A stretch of DNA of 64,000 bases from Serratia sp. PL17. GTDB taxonomy: Bacteria > Pseudomonadota > Gammaproteobacteria > Enterobacterales > Enterobacteriaceae. Position 1 is the stretch's first letter. Each line of letters begins with the position of its first letter. This document shows, in pieces, positions 1 through 11,125 of the stretch. The notes below the pieces were generated by a model. The model worked only from the letters and a program-made list of their open reading frames with translations, had not been told where the DNA came from and did not search any database. The position numbers and the translations under genes were made by a program. The stretch spans positions 868,001 to 932,000 of the forward strand of contig NZ_JAFIBY010000001.1 of assembly GCF_017832355.1 (NCBI RefSeq), read 5' to 3'.

Positions 1-1502
1 ACAATAAGCAGCACGCGACGCAGGATGCGATACACGTGACCTTTACCCGGCATTTACGGCAAGGATTGACGCGTAAAGCCGCGTTGCACCTGACGATTAA
101 GCAACTCGCGATCGCCGGAACGCTGGGGTATTTGGCTAAACTTCCGCCCAGCCGCACGTTGGCCGTACGGCTGGCTATTTCGCGCGATACCGTCGAGTTA
201 ACCTATGCCCAACTGGAAGCCGAAGGCTACATTGCCCGAGCCGTAGGGCGTGGCAGCTTTGTCAGTTATCAGCAAAATACGTTGATCGGCCGTGAGTTGT
301 TGGCTTCGGAGAAGACTGAAAGCACCCTCTTGGTAGAACGGGAGCTTAGCGCACATGGCCGTTCTCTGCTGGTTGCTGCGCATACTCCCCATACCTGCCG
401 TAATGGTGCACTGACCCCTTCATTGCCCGACTTGCGGCTGTTCCCCATCGAAAGCTGGCTACAGCTCGAAAGACAGGCCGTGCGTCAGGGAGCCGAGTCT
501 CTGTTAGGCTATGCCGATCCTCAGGGGCTGGTGGAGCTAAGAGCAGAAATTATTGACTATCTGCGCCGTGAGAGGGGGGTTAAAGCCAGTGCGGAGCAGG
601 TGATCGTGGTGACCAGTTCCCAGCAGGCGTTATCGCTGTGTACCCAGGTCCTGTTTAACCCCGGCGACAGCGTCTTCGTTGAGGAACCCGGTTATCAGGG
701 GGCTAAAAAATTGGCTCAGTCTGCGGGGTTAATCACATATCCGATCGGTGTGGATCAATCCGGTATGGATATTGATGCGCTGATTCAGGCGGACGCGGGA
801 GCCCGGGGGGTGTATATCACGGCCTCTCACCATTATCCGTTAGGCCATTCGCTCAGCATAGAAAGAAGGCTGAAACTTTTGGCGTGGGCACAGCATGAAA
901 AAGCCTGGATTATTGAAGATGATTACGATTCTGAATTTAATTATAACGGCCTGACGACCGCCTCATTGCAAGGGTTGGATCAATATCAACGGACTTTATA
1001 TATTGGCACCTTCAGTAAAACCTTATTCCCGGGATTGCGTATTGGATTCCTTATCGTTCCTCCGCAGTTAATTAAACCTATGGTGGCGGCAAAGCAATTT
1101 CAGGATGGTTATACGTCTGCATTACCACAAATGACGTTATTCAAATTCTTACATGGCGATTTTTATGCCGAACACTTAAGGAACATGCGCAAGATATATC
1201 AGGCTCGGCTTGAGATTTTGCATGCTGCAGTTCATCAGTATCTTGGTGCCTGGACTCAGCCGCTGTTGCCGCAGGGCGGTCTGCAGCTGGTATGCCCGCT
1301 GGCAGACGCAGCCACCGAGCGGCGGTTGATTCATGCTGCCGCGGCCCAAGGAATGAAAGTCTACGGGCTGATTGACTTTTATACTCATAAACCCAGTAAA
1401 GGGGCATTGGTCTTCGGCTTTGCTGCCTATACACCGGATGAGATTGTAAAATTTATCAAAAGGTTATCATCTATTTTTGGCGAACTTCAAGCACCTGCTT
1501 AA
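1..1502 (+). CDS. MocR/PdxR-type GntR-aminotransferase regulator, 5' end possibly cut
   Basis: A GntR-family regulator of the MocR subgroup: a winged-helix DNA-binding domain fused to a class I aminotransferase fold that binds PLP. The N-terminal part (PPSRTLAVRLAISRDTVELTY) is the GntR helix-turn-helix. The C-terminal part carries the PLP-lysine motif TFSKTLFPGLRIGF, with the lysine at about residue 328 counted from a GTG at 36. The frame is open to the window edge, so the true start may lie further left; from 36 it would be 488 residues, a normal MocR length. It is followed by two acetyltransferase genes in the same direction, but the 120-nt gap to the next start does not prove an operon. 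The target is unknown; PdxR is one family member, but no pdxST genes are visible to support that name. Confidence 0.85.
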   Translation, partial: NKQHATQDAIHVTFTRHLRQGLTRKAALHLTIKQLAIAGTLGYLAKLPPSRTLAVRLAISRDTVELTYAQLEAEGYIARAVGRGSFVSYQQNTLIGRELLASEKTESTLLVERELSAHGRSLLVAAHTPHTCRNGALTPSLPDLRLFPIESWLQLERQAVRQGAESLLGYADPQGLVELRAEIIDYLRRERGVKASAEQVIVVTSSQQALSLCTQVLFNPGDSVFVEEPGYQGAKKLAQSAGLITYPIGVDQSGMDIDALIQADAGARGVYITASHHYPLGHSLSIERRLKLLAWAQHEKAWIIEDDYDSEFNYNGLTTASLQGLDQYQRTLYIGTFSKTLFPGLRIGFLIVPPQLIKPMVAAKQFQDGYTSALPQMTLFKFLHGDFYAEHLRNMRKIYQARLEILHAAVHQYLGAWTQPLLPQGGLQLVCPLADAATERRLIHAAAAQGMKVYGLIDFYTHKPSKGALVFGFAAYTPDEIVKFIKRLSSIFGELQAPA

Positions 1503-1623
1503 AGGTGATAGTCCCGCCAAATTGGTCTGCTTACTGTTATTAATTGGTCTGTATTCAGCCTTGAGTGGTGGGTGTATCCTGCTGGTATTACGTTATTTTT
1601 TCTCAGAAAACCCGCGAGGATCT

Positions 1624-2076
1624 ATGCGCCCAATCAACAATGAAGTTGTAGTACGAAAAATACAAAGCGATGACAAATCACAGTGGTTGGATCTTTGGCA
1701 AGGCTATCTTCATTTTTACCGTGCGGAGGTTCCGGCGCAGGTCACCGATCATACCTTTGAACGGTTATGCGAAGGGCATCAGGTTTACGGCCTGGTGGCG
1801 GAAGATAAAGACGGCACATTGTTGGGATTAATGAATCTGATTTTTCACCCATCAACCTGGAGCTCTGCCGGTTATTGCTATATTGAAGATCTTTATGTTT
1901 CACCGGCGGCGCGGGGTAAGAAAGCGTCCGAAAAGTTATTCGAGCAAGCTTATCTGCTGGCGAATGAAAAAGGCAGCGATAGGGTTTATTGGATGACACA
2001 AGAATATAACGCCCCAGCGCGCTCACTGTACGACAAAGTAGGCCAAAGAAGCTCGTTTATTGTTTATAACCGTTAG
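1624..2076 (+). CDS. GNAT family N-acetyltransferase
   Basis: A 150-residue GNAT acetyltransferase, expected to move an acetyl group from acetyl-CoA to a small amine or protein N-terminus. The conserved acetyl-CoA loop is visible as YVSPAARGKKASEKLF, preceded by YIEDL, and the C-terminal block NAPARSLYDKVG is typical of the fold. The ATG at 1624 was chosen because GAGGA sits just upstream; the frame remains open further upstream but that part looks like a hydrophobic non-GNAT stretch. Substrate unknown. Confidence 0.82.
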   Translation: MRPINNEVVVRKIQSDDKSQWLDLWQGYLHFYRAEVPAQVTDHTFERLCEGHQVYGLVAEDKDGTLLGLMNLIFHPSTWSSAGYCYIEDLYVSPAARGKKASEKLFEQAYLLANEKGSDRVYWMTQEYNAPARSLYDKVGQRSSFIVYNR

Positions 2077-2089
2077 CGGCGGAGAATAT

Positions 2090-2791
2090 ATGATGATCAA
2101 TCAATTCGGGCAGCCGGTCGGTGAGTCATTATCCGAGTGGCGAGCGGCGAAACGGCCCGCAGGGGAAACCCTGGCAGGGCGCTTTTGCCAGCTGAAGCTG
2201 CTTGACCCACAGCGAGATCATGCTGCGTTGTTCCACGCCTTCCAGCAGGCGCCGGATGGCCGGGACTGGACCTATTTGTCGATAGAACGGCCTGAGAGCC
2301 CAGCGGCGATGTTGCAACACCTGACTGCGCTGCAGGCGAACCCCACACTGGTGAATTTGACGGTGTTTGACCGTGAAAGCGGGCTTCCGGTTGGGACGGT
2401 GGCTTATATGCGTATCGACGAAGGCAACGGCGTGGCGGAAATTGGCCATGTCAGCTGGTCACCGGCGATGAAGCAGCGTTCAAGCGCCACCGAAGCGATT
2501 TATCTGATGTTAAAGCACGTGTTTGAGGATTTGGGCTATCGTCGCTGCGAGTGGAAGTGTGACAGCCATAATGCCCCCTCCAGGCAGGCCGCGGCGAGAT
2601 TTGGTTTCAACCATGAGGGGACATTCAGGTATGCAGTGGTCACCAAAGGCCGCAGCCGGGATACCGACTGGTTCGCGATGACGGTTGACCGGTGGCCGGC
2701 TATCAACGCCGGGTTTGAGCAATGGCTAAACCCCGATAACTTTACTGCGAACGGGCAGCAGAAAAAACGATTGCAGGATTTTATGGAATAA
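2090..2791 (+). CDS. GNAT family N-acetyltransferase, RimJ/RimL-like
   Basis: A 233-residue acetyltransferase of the larger RimJ/RimL-like GNAT type. Visible are the beta-strand pair VAEIGHVSWSPAMKQRSSATEA (acetyl-CoA loop region) and the C-terminal block CDSHNAPSRQAAARFGFNHEG, which is a hallmark of this subfamily. The ATG at 2090 is preceded by GGCGGAG; a second ATG follows immediately. It starts 13 nt after the previous GNAT gene stops, so the two are probably co-transcribed. It ends at a strong shared terminator facing purB. Acceptor substrate is not predictable. Confidence 0.82.
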   Translation: MMINQFGQPVGESLSEWRAAKRPAGETLAGRFCQLKLLDPQRDHAALFHAFQQAPDGRDWTYLSIERPESPAAMLQHLTALQANPTLVNLTVFDRESGLPVGTVAYMRIDEGNGVAEIGHVSWSPAMKQRSSATEAIYLMLKHVFEDLGYRRCEWKCDSHNAPSRQAAARFGFNHEGTFRYAVVTKGRSRDTDWFAMTVDRWPAINAGFEQWLNPDNFTANGQQKKRLQDFME

Positions 2792-2819
2792 AAAAGGCGG
2801 CCAAACGGCCGCCTTTTTT
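2791..2819. terminator. Bidirectional rho-independent terminator
   Basis: Perfect 7-bp stem GGCGGCC/GGCCGCC with a 4-nt loop, flanked by five A on the left and six T on the right, so it can stop both the rightward GNAT transcript and the leftward purB transcript. Confidence 0.9.
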
Positions 2820-2836
2820 GACTTGAAACCAAGCCG

Positions 2837-4856
<2,020 letters not shown>

Positions 4857-4858
4857 GA

Positions 4859-5962
4859 TTACTCCTGTAAACGCTGTTCGATAATGCCGCCGCCGAGACA
4901 GATTTCATCCTGATAGAACACGGCAGACTGGCCTGGGGTGACAGCGGCGACCGGCTCGTCGAAACGCACTTCAATACGTTCTTCGTCAAGCGGGGTGACT
5001 GTGCATGGAATATCCTGTTGGCGGTAACGCGTTTTCACCGTACAACGGAAGGGGCCAGTCAGTGGCAGACGGTCGACCCAATGTAGCTGTTGTGCGATCA
5101 GACCGACGGACATCAGACGCGGATGCTCATGCCCTTGGGCGACCACCAAAATGTTGTTGGCAACGTCTTTGTCGACGACGTACCACGGATCTTCACTGCT
5201 GTCCTTCATGCCGCCAATGCCCAGCCCTTTACGTTGACCCAGGGTGTGGTACATCAAGCCCTGATGTTCACCGACGGTCTGGCCGTCGACAGTGACAATG
5301 GGGCCTGGTTGTGCAGGCAGGTAGCGGCCGAGGAAATCACGGAATTTGCGCTCGCCGATAAAACAGATACCGGTAGAGTCTTTTTTCTTGGCGGTGACCA
5401 GCTCAAGCTGTTCGGCGATGCGACGCACCTCAGGCTTTTCCAGTTCACCGACCGGGAACAGGCTTTGTGCAACCTGCTCGTGGCTCAGGGTATAGAGGAA
5501 ATAGCTCTGGTCTTTGTTACCGTCGACACCGCGCAGTAAGCGGCTTTTGCCCTCTACGTCCTGGCGACGTACGTAGTGACCGGTGGCGATAAAATCGGCG
5601 CCCAGATCTTCTGCGGCGAATTCCAGGAACGCTTTGAATTTGATTTCTTTATTGCACAGAATGTCTGGGTTCGGCGTACGGCCGGCTTTGTACTCTTCCA
5701 GGAACAGTTCAAAAACGTTGTCCCAGTACTCTGCCGCGAAATTCACCGTATGCAGTTCGATACCGAGTTTGTCGCATACTGCCTGCGCATCGGCCAGATC
5801 GGTCGCTGCGGAGCAATATTCTTCGTCATCGTCTTCTTCCCAGTTCTTCATAAACAGCCCAGCGACCTGATAGCCCTGTTGCTGTAACAGATAGGCAGTA
5901 ACGGAAGAGTCGACGCCGCCGGACATACCGACGATTACTTTTTTCTGGCTGTTGTCTGACAT
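4859..5962 (-). CDS. mnmA: tRNA-specific 2-thiouridylase MnmA
   Basis: Cytosolic enzyme that thiolates U34 of tRNA Lys, Glu and Gln using ATP and sulfur relayed by TusE. The 367-residue protein shows the PP-loop ATPase motif [10 protein letters not shown] near the N-terminus, the first catalytic cysteine in [12 protein letters not shown] and the persulfide cysteine in [14 protein letters not shown]. The ATG at 5962 gives the usual [16 protein letters not shown] start. The first gene of the tight mnmA-hflD-purB run. Confidence 0.98.
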   Translation of the reverse strand: MSDNSQKKVIVGMSGGVDSSVTAYLLQQQGYQVAGLFMKNWEEDDDEEYCSAATDLADAQAVCDKLGIELHTVNFAAEYWDNVFELFLEEYKAGRTPNPDILCNKEIKFKAFLEFAAEDLGADFIATGHYVRRQDVEGKSRLLRGVDGNKDQSYFLYTLSHEQVAQSLFPVGELEKPEVRRIAEQLELVTAKKKDSTGICFIGERKFRDFLGRYLPAQPGPIVTVDGQTVGEHQGLMYHTLGQRKGLGIGGMKDSSEDPWYVVDKDVANNILVVAQGHEHPRLMSVGLIAQQLHWVDRLPLTGPFRCTVKTRYRQQDIPCTVTPLDEERIEVRFDEPVAAVTPGQSAVFYQDEICLGGGIIEQRLQE

Positions 5963-6057
5963 GGGGATCTCACGAACTTGAACACGAACCGTGCTGATAA
6001 AAAACAAGCGCAGGATTTTACCACGTTGGCCGCGCCGGCGCACGGCACTTATTTATC

Positions 6058-6504
6058 TTAGAACGGCCAGTTATAGCTACTGACCAGCGACAGCGGATAA
6101 CGTTCCGGCTGTTGATAACAACGAACGCTTTCCGCTACCAGCGCGGAACGCAGGTTAGGGGCCTGCAATATTTCGTCGGCAGTCAGCCACAGACAGCGAT
6201 CGATATCGCTGTCGTGCGGCGCTGTTGGCAATTGCTGCTCCAGCTCGATAACAAAGCAAAAGCGCAGAAACGGCGTATTGTCCGGTGCGATCCATTGATG
6301 CAGCTTGAGGAATGATTGCGGCGTGGCACGGATGCCGGTTTCCTCCCACAGTTCGCGTTCAGCGGCCTGCACCAAGGTCTCGTCAGCCTCGAGATGACCG
6401 GCTGGCTGGTTCCATAATGCCTTGTTGTTGATGGTTTCTTCGACGATCAAAAACTTTCCAGCGGCGTGAACCACGCAGGCAACGGTGACGTGCGGTTTAA
6501 ACAT
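6058..6504 (-). CDS. nudJ: Nudix phosphatase NudJ
   Basis: 148-residue Nudix hydrolase equivalent to E. coli NudJ (YmfB), a phosphatase acting on HMP pyrophosphate, nucleoside di/triphosphates and related compounds. The Nudix box is intact: [20 protein letters not shown] with following TGI. N-terminus [19 protein letters not shown] and the [13 protein letters not shown] region closely follow the family. Located between mnmA and rluE as in E. coli, 95 nt downstream of mnmA's start region, reading the same way. Confidence 0.95.
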   Translation of the reverse strand: MFKPHVTVACVVHAAGKFLIVEETINNKALWNQPAGHLEADETLVQAAERELWEETGIRATPQSFLKLHQWIAPDNTPFLRFCFVIELEQQLPTAPHDSDIDRCLWLTADEILQAPNLRSALVAESVRCYQQPERYPLSLVSSYNWPF

Positions 6505-6513
6505 GGCGGCCTC

Positions 6514-6849
6514 TTACAGCGGTTTGTTAATGTGCTGATAGATATCATCCAACTCGGCAATGCGAGTTTTGTAACTGGCGGACAGGCAATTGACGTCGCT
6601 ACCGCACAGTTTACGCTGCTCTAACCAGCTTTGTTGTTGGTCTAGCATCTCTCCGCTCACCCCCATGGCGAACAGGCCGTGCAAAAACTGGTATTTTGTG
6701 GCCATTTCCACATCTTTGTCGCTTAGTGTACGGCTGGCGCAGATCGCCTTTTCATCGGCGTTGACGGCTTTGGCGCAGTCGAAACTGGCAGCCTGTGCGA
6801 CAGAGACGGAAAGCAGAGTGGTGAACAGTAGCGCGGTTAATGTTTTCAT
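6514..6849 (-). CDS. Secreted LprI-like (DUF1311) protein
   Basis: 111-residue exported protein. An evident signal peptide MKTLTALLFTTLLSVSVAQA is followed by a mature part with four cysteines and the pattern SFDCAKAVNADEKAICASRTLSDKD, typical of the LprI/DUF1311 family, some members of which inhibit lysozyme. Start ATG at 6849 is chosen because it begins the signal peptide. It sits between nudJ and rluE, an insertion relative to the E. coli order. Function here is inferred only from the family and the periplasmic location. Confidence 0.8.
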   Translation of the reverse strand: MKTLTALLFTTLLSVSVAQAASFDCAKAVNADEKAICASRTLSDKDVEMATKYQFLHGLFAMGVSGEMLDQQQSWLEQRKLCGSDVNCLSASYKTRIAELDDIYQHINKPL

Positions 6850-6870
6850 CGTTGCTGCTCCAGAGGCCAA

Positions 6871-7497
6871 TTACAGTGAATCCAGGATTTTCCATTCACC
6901 GGGTTGCAGTTCACCCAATGAAATATCGCCCATACTGTAGCGAATCAGCCGCAGGGTAGGAAAGCCGATATGTGCAGTCATGCGACGCACTTGGCGGTTT
7001 CGGCCCTCATACAGGGTGATTTTTAGCCAGGCGGTAGGGATCGATTTACGTTCGCGGATTGGCGGGTTGCGTGGCCACAACCATTGTGGTTCTGCGACCA
7101 ACTCCACACCGGCAGGCAGCGTAGGGCCATCTTTGAGCGTGACACTGCTGCGCAAGGGCGCCAAATCGCTTTCCTGCGGCGTACCCTCGACTTGTACGTA
7201 ATACACTTTGCCGGTGCGTTTACCCGGTTGGGTAAGCTGTGCCTGTAGCTTGCCGTCATTGGTTAATACCAATAACCCTTCACTGTCGCGATCCAGGCGT
7301 CCGGCGGCGTAAACATCAGGAAAAGGAATGAATTCTTTCAGCGTCGCGCGGCCTGCTTCATCGGTAAATTGCGGGAGCACATCGAATGGCTTATTGAATA
7401 ACACGACACGACGCGGGCCCTGTGCTACAGCGGGTTTAGCGGACTCAGGCTTGCTGAATCGTTTAACTTTGTGATTTTTAACAGAGAATTTTTTCAT
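6871..7497 (-). CDS. rluE: 23S rRNA pseudouridine(2457) synthase RluE
   Basis: 208-residue RsuA-family pseudouridine synthase that modifies U2457 of 23S rRNA. The catalytic aspartate is in [17 protein letters not shown]; the family blocks [10 protein letters not shown] and [16 protein letters not shown] are intact. Basic N-terminal extension [16 protein letters not shown]. The ATG at 7497 is the start; the frame stays open much further upstream only because it is antisense to icd. Divergent from icd with a 132-nt shared upstream region. Confidence 0.95.
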   Translation of the reverse strand: MKKFSVKNHKVKRFSKPESAKPAVAQGPRRVVLFNKPFDVLPQFTDEAGRATLKEFIPFPDVYAAGRLDRDSEGLLVLTNDGKLQAQLTQPGKRTGKVYYVQVEGTPQESDLAPLRSSVTLKDGPTLPAGVELVAEPQWLWPRNPPIRERKSIPTAWLKITLYEGRNRQVRRMTAHIGFPTLRLIRYSMGDISLGELQPGEWKILDSL

Positions 7498-7629
7498 AAC
7501 AGTTGAGATTACGGATGATAGGCGCATTATAACCGAATCCGTTTCGGATTGGCGCGGACAGAAAATTCCAGTAGTATCTACACGCATCTTACAAAGCATT
7601 AACAAAAATTGCGCTTGAAGGAGAGGTTG

Positions 7630-8883
7630 ATGGAAAGCAAAGTAGTTGTTCCGGCAGAAGGTAAAAAGATTACGGTCGATGCCCAGGGTAAACTGGTTGT
7701 TCCGAATAACCCGATCATTCCGTTTATCGAAGGCGACGGTATTGGCGTTGACGTTACCCCTGCTATGATTCACGTGGTTGATGCAGCAGTGAAAAAAGCC
7801 TACCACGGCGAACGTAAAATCTCCTGGATGGAAATCTACACCGGCGAAAAATCCACTCACGTTTACGGGAAAGACGTGTGGCTGCCGGAAGAAACCCTGG
7901 ATCTGATCCGTGACTACCGCGTTGCCATCAAAGGCCCGCTGACGACCCCTGTCGGTGGCGGTATTCGCTCCCTGAACGTGGCCCTGCGCCAGCAACTGGA
8001 CCTGTACGTGTGTCTGCGTCCAGTGCGTTACTACCAGGGCACCCCAAGCCCGGTTAAACAGCCAGAGCTGACCGACATGGTGATCTTCCGCGAAAACGCC
8101 GAAGACATCTATGCGGGTATCGAATGGAAAGCCGGTTCTGCTGAAGCAGACAAAGTGATCAAGTTCCTGCGCGACGAAATGGGTGTGAAGAAAATCCGTT
8201 TCCCAGAGCAATGCGGTATCGGCGTGAAGCCATGTTCTGAAGAAGGGACCAAACGTCTGGTTCGTGCAGCGATCGAATACGCTATCACCAACGACCGTGA
8301 CTCTGTGACCCTGGTTCACAAAGGCAACATCATGAAGTTCACCGAAGGTGCCTTCAAGGATTGGGGCTACGAACTGGCACGCGAAGAGTTCGGCGGTGAG
8401 CTGATTGACGGCGGCCCATGGCTGAAAATCAAGAACCCGAACACCGGTAAAGAAATTGTCGTTAAAGACGTGATCGCCGATGCCTTCCTGCAGCAAATCC
8501 TGCTGCGTCCGGCTGAATACGACGTGATTGCGTGTATGAACCTGAACGGTGACTACATCTCCGACGCCCTGGCCGCACAGGTTGGTGGTATCGGCATTGC
8601 ACCGGGTGCCAACATTGGTTCTGATTGCGCACTGTTCGAAGCGACCCACGGTACTGCACCTAAGTATGCTGGCCAGGATAAGGTGAACCCAGGTTCCATC
8701 ATCCTGTCTGCAGAAATGATGCTGCGTCACATGGGCTGGTTCGAAGCGGCTGACCTGATTGTTAAAGGCATGGAAGGCGCCATCGCTGCCAAGACCGTGA
8801 CCTATGACTTCGAACGCCTGATGGATGGCGCTAAACTGCTGAAATGTTCAGAGTTTGGCGACGCTATCGTTAAACACATGTAA
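7630..8883 (+). CDS. icd: NADP-dependent isocitrate dehydrogenase
   Basis: TCA-cycle enzyme converting isocitrate to 2-oxoglutarate and CO2 with NADPH production; in enterobacteria it is switched off by AceK phosphorylation of the serine in [13 protein letters not shown] (present, Ser114). Full-length at 417 residues, start [15 protein letters not shown] with GGAGAGG upstream. The distal 165 bp is duplicated at 54.2 kb: this gene is a hybrid with host 5' DNA and a phage-supplied 3' end, yet the protein sequence is preserved. Confidence 0.98.
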   Translation: MESKVVVPAEGKKITVDAQGKLVVPNNPIIPFIEGDGIGVDVTPAMIHVVDAAVKKAYHGERKISWMEIYTGEKSTHVYGKDVWLPEETLDLIRDYRVAIKGPLTTPVGGGIRSLNVALRQQLDLYVCLRPVRYYQGTPSPVKQPELTDMVIFRENAEDIYAGIEWKAGSAEADKVIKFLRDEMGVKKIRFPEQCGIGVKPCSEEGTKRLVRAAIEYAITNDRDSVTLVHKGNIMKFTEGAFKDWGYELAREEFGGELIDGGPWLKIKNPNTGKEIVVKDVIADAFLQQILLRPAEYDVIACMNLNGDYISDALAAQVGGIGIAPGANIGSDCALFEATHGTAPKYAGQDKVNPGSIILSAEMMLRHMGWFEAADLIVKGMEGAIAAKTVTYDFERLMDGAKLLKCSEFGDAIVKHM

Positions 8884-8884
8884 T
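8717..8884 (+). repeat. attL: icd 3'-end repeat, left copy
   Basis: 168 bp that recur at 54200-54367 with five differences (8766, 8781, 8796, 8826, 8835), all at third codon positions. The longest identical run is 49 bp at 8836-8884 matching 54319-54367 and probably contains the crossover core. Phage 21 and element e14 use the same site in E. coli icd. Confidence 0.93.
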
Positions 8885-8906
8885 TGTGTTTTAGCGTTGA
8901 ATGATT

Positions 8907-8927
8907 ACGGGAGCTTATGGCTCCCGT
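8907..8927 (+). terminator. Phage-borne icd terminator hairpin
   Basis: Stem ACGGGAGC/GCTCCCGT with loop TTATG, followed by a pyrimidine-rich but T-poor tail. It corresponds to the stronger hairpin at 54389-54412 downstream of attR, so the phage seems to supply a replacement icd terminator as well as the coding end. Confidence 0.7.
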
Positions 8928-9006
8928 CTCTTTCCCCCCTCCAAAAATTCTTCTGCAAAACCCCTGCAAAACTCTTCTGCAAAACGGTATGAAAAATAAC
9001 CGTATT

Positions 9007-10134
9007 TTACGCCCCTACAACTCTCCATTCTTTGCCTCGGTCATCGTTGTATCGATCAGTTTGACGCTGGCTTTTATGCCCAAGTAAATCCCGAGTATTG
9101 ATTTTTTGTTCCCGGTATAAGCGTTCGGCCAGCGAACGGATTTCGTGAAAGCTGGGCGGAGTTCCTTTGCTCCAAGACAATCCAGATAGCTCACGAATCT
9201 TTTTAAAACTTGTGCTGATAGTGTTGGGCTTAACCATGCCCCCACGCCTGGCCATTGCCGTGTTGTGCGTGTAGTGGACGAGGTAAGGACTGACAATATG
9301 ATCTCGACACTGAGTGATTACCTGCTCCAGGGTCATGCCAATGGCATCACAGCGAAGCGAAAGGGGGATCGCGACCTTAGCCCCGGTTTTTATTTGTTCA
9401 ACGTGTAGATGCCCGTCCCAGACGTCAGAAAACTGCATTTTGCTGATGTCGCCTTGTCGTTGGGCCGTAACGAGGCCCAGTAACATTGCATTTTTCATGT
9501 ACTCTAACGGTGCTGGCGTCACGCTAAGCATGGTATTGAATTCATCTAAAATCATACGTTCACGACCTATACGGTTATGTGGGTTTTTCGTCGCCTCGGC
9601 AGGGTTGTAGCCTGGAGGGACTTCGCCGGCATGTTGCGCTTCTTTGAAAACATCGATCAGTGTTGTCCTGACCACCTGGGCCATTCTGGAGTGCCCCTGT
9701 TTTTTGTAATCATCCAGAATGTCCGCAATATCGCGGGTATCTACATCGCGGATCGGTTTAGCCGCCAACGCGTTACGCATCGCTTTAACTGGTGCGATTT
9801 TTTGTTTAACGGTGTTTTCAGTAATTTCATTGGCTGTTTTGCGTTCCTCCTGGATAACCAGATAACGATCTAGCCATGTTGAAACGCTGATGCTCCCGCC
9901 AACAGCACGGCTCAGTTTGTCCCGCACGGCCAGTGTGTTTCGCAGTTGCTGTTCTGATAATCTGTTATTAGCTTCGATTGCTATCGCTTTTGCTTCTTCG
10001 GCATTAGTCCCTAAACCATGGACTGCACCGGTAAGGGGGTGCTTATATTTCCAATATATGCGCTGAGTTCGCTTGTCAGTGCTGCAATAAAGTCCTGGAA
10101 TGTTCAATGCAAATTTACGAGGCCTGCCCATCAT
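9007..10134 (-). CDS. int: Phage integrase (tyrosine recombinase)
   Basis: 375-residue lambda-type site-specific recombinase that would insert and excise the phage at icd. Catalytic residues are visible: first Arg in TAQRQGDISKM, the beta-hairpin Lys region IKTGAKVAIPL, HxxR in SFHEIRSLAERLY, LLGHKS, and the nucleophile Tyr in QTDRYNDD. The N-terminal part (GRPRKFALNIPGLY onward) is the arm-type DNA-binding domain, followed by a core-binding domain around residues 80-190. Its stop lies 123 nt from the end of icd, so attP is adjacent. It overlaps xis by 20 nt and is last in the leftward operon. Confidence 0.95.
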   Translation of the reverse strand: MMGRPRKFALNIPGLYCSTDKRTQRIYWKYKHPLTGAVHGLGTNAEEAKAIAIEANNRLSEQQLRNTLAVRDKLSRAVGGSISVSTWLDRYLVIQEERKTANEITENTVKQKIAPVKAMRNALAAKPIRDVDTRDIADILDDYKKQGHSRMAQVVRTTLIDVFKEAQHAGEVPPGYNPAEATKNPHNRIGRERMILDEFNTMLSVTPAPLEYMKNAMLLGLVTAQRQGDISKMQFSDVWDGHLHVEQIKTGAKVAIPLSLRCDAIGMTLEQVITQCRDHIVSPYLVHYTHNTAMARRGGMVKPNTISTSFKKIRELSGLSWSKGTPPSFHEIRSLAERLYREQKINTRDLLGHKSQRQTDRYNDDRGKEWRVVGA

Positions 10135-10360
10135 TTAAAATCCTCAACAAGCGGGGATCGTCGTTTTTCTTTGTCACAGGTTTACATGAAAGACCGATAT
10201 ACCTGGCCCCTTTGTCAACGCGCCAATAACGACCGGCTTTCTTCGCCGGTGGTTCAATCATGTTGTTCTTTGCATAAGAAAGAATGGTTGTATAACTAGG
10301 GCAATCGTCTTCGCCGAACTCCTCTTTAGCCCAGTCCATTAATAACTGAGTACGTGCCAT
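10115..10360 (-). CDS. xis: Excisionase Xis
   Basis: 81-residue small basic protein resembling phage 21-type excisionases: DWAKEEFGEDDCPSYTTILSYAKN and the block PPAKKAGRYWRVDKGARYIG are the typical MerR-like winged-helix recognition segment. It would bend DNA at attL/attR and steer Int toward excision. It begins with one of the GAGGTATGACCAATG modules and overlaps int by 20 nt. A 10-bp inverted repeat (10384-10413) lies just upstream of its ribosome-binding site. Confidence 0.88.
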   Translation of the reverse strand: MARTQLLMDWAKEEFGEDDCPSYTTILSYAKNNMIEPPAKKAGRYWRVDKGARYIGLSCKPVTKKNDDPRLLRILNDGQAS

Positions 10361-10383
10361 TGGTCATACCTCGAAGCGATATG

Positions 10384-10413
10384 ACCGACCAGCAGAGTAG
10401 CGCGCTGGTCGGT
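10384..10413 (-). other. 10-bp inverted repeat upstream of xis
   Basis: ACCGACCAGC and GCTGGTCGGT separated by 10 nt. On the leftward transcript the hairpin ends 11 nt before the GAGG of xis. It could be an RNA processing site, an attenuator or a protein site; the sequence does not decide. Confidence 0.6.
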
Positions 10414-10439
10414 ACTGTTTTGACTTTTTAAAATCAATT

Positions 10440-10625
10440 CTAGACGCGTAAAAAAAGCCGCCCTTGTATAAGCATTTTTTTCATTTTGCCATTACCGGCA
10501 GAGCCCACTCTGACTCTCTTCCCACTGAGTGCTGATATGTAATAGAGCTGGCCGCAGTCACGCAGGTTGCGCAAAACTTTTTCACCTCGGACTGTTCGCA
10601 GACGGCAATAGATGGCTTTTTTCAT
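10440..10625 (-). CDS. Small phage protein of unknown function
   Basis: 61 residues, basic, starting MKKAIYCRLRTVRGEKVL. Not recognised. Its ATG overlaps the stop of the upstream Gp157-like gene (ATGA), which supports translation by coupling. It lies between the Gp157-like gene and xis in the leftward operon. Confidence 0.6.
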   Translation of the reverse strand: MKKAIYCRLRTVRGEKVLRNLRDCGQLYYISALSGKRVRVGSAGNGKMKKMLIQGRLFLRV

Positions 10626-11125
10626 CGCACTTGCAAAGCTCGTGGGCCAGTTTCAAGGTGCGCGCCTTTAATTTCAGTACCGGCCAGGATTGCCTTTTTA
10701 AGTTCATCTTTCTTCACCTTATTAACCACTTCAGTGAATGATTCAACGAACTCATCCGGCAACAGCTCCTCGTCATCGATAACCAACGATTGAGAGCCTT
10801 TACGTGCAGTAAAGGTATTCAGATCCGTTTTAATCGTGTCAGAACCGGAGGTGAGCAGACATTCAAGGATGTATTTTTTAAGCAAGGCAGCCTGATTATC
10901 CCAACTCTTTTTACGAGCTGCGAGGCGTTTTGATTCTGCATCGCAGACGTTGGCCTGCCCCTCAAAGCCGCGCACAACAGCTATTGTTGCGTCCAGTTTG
11001 TCACCGATCATTCCCTCAAGCCCTTCGAGGGTGTCTTTGATCATTTCTGGGGTAAGTTCGCCGTCTTCGGCTAACGCCTGCAGCTTTTTCATCTCAAATG
11101 CTAAATCTATTGTTCTGGCGCTCAT
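10622..11125 (-). CDS. Siphovirus Gp157-family protein
   Basis: 167 residues matching the pattern of the Gp157 family, common beside phage recombination genes: an N-terminal helical part (EMIKDTLEGLEGMIGDKLDA), a central coiled segment with CDAESKRLAARKKSWDNQ and the C-terminal block DELKKAILAGTEIKGAHLE. Biochemical role is not established. It overlaps the preceding recombination gene by 4 nt (ATGA), so the two are likely translated together. Confidence 0.8.
   Translation of the reverse strand: MSARTIDLAFEMKKLQALAEDGELTPEMIKDTLEGLEGMIGDKLDATIAVVRGFEGQANVCDAESKRLAARKKSWDNQAALLKKYILECLLTSGSDTIKTDLNTFTARKGSQSLVIDDEELLPDEFVESFTEVVNKVKKDELKKAILAGTEIKGAHLETGPRALQVR

Noticed and set aside
1..1502. 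Calling the first gene pdxR
   Set aside because: MocR proteins share this architecture but regulate many targets, and no pyridoxine genes are nearby.
7498..8730. Long leftward extension of the rluE frame across icd
   Set aside because: It is the antisense of icd; RluE similarity begins at the ATG at 7497, and codon use of the rest mirrors icd.
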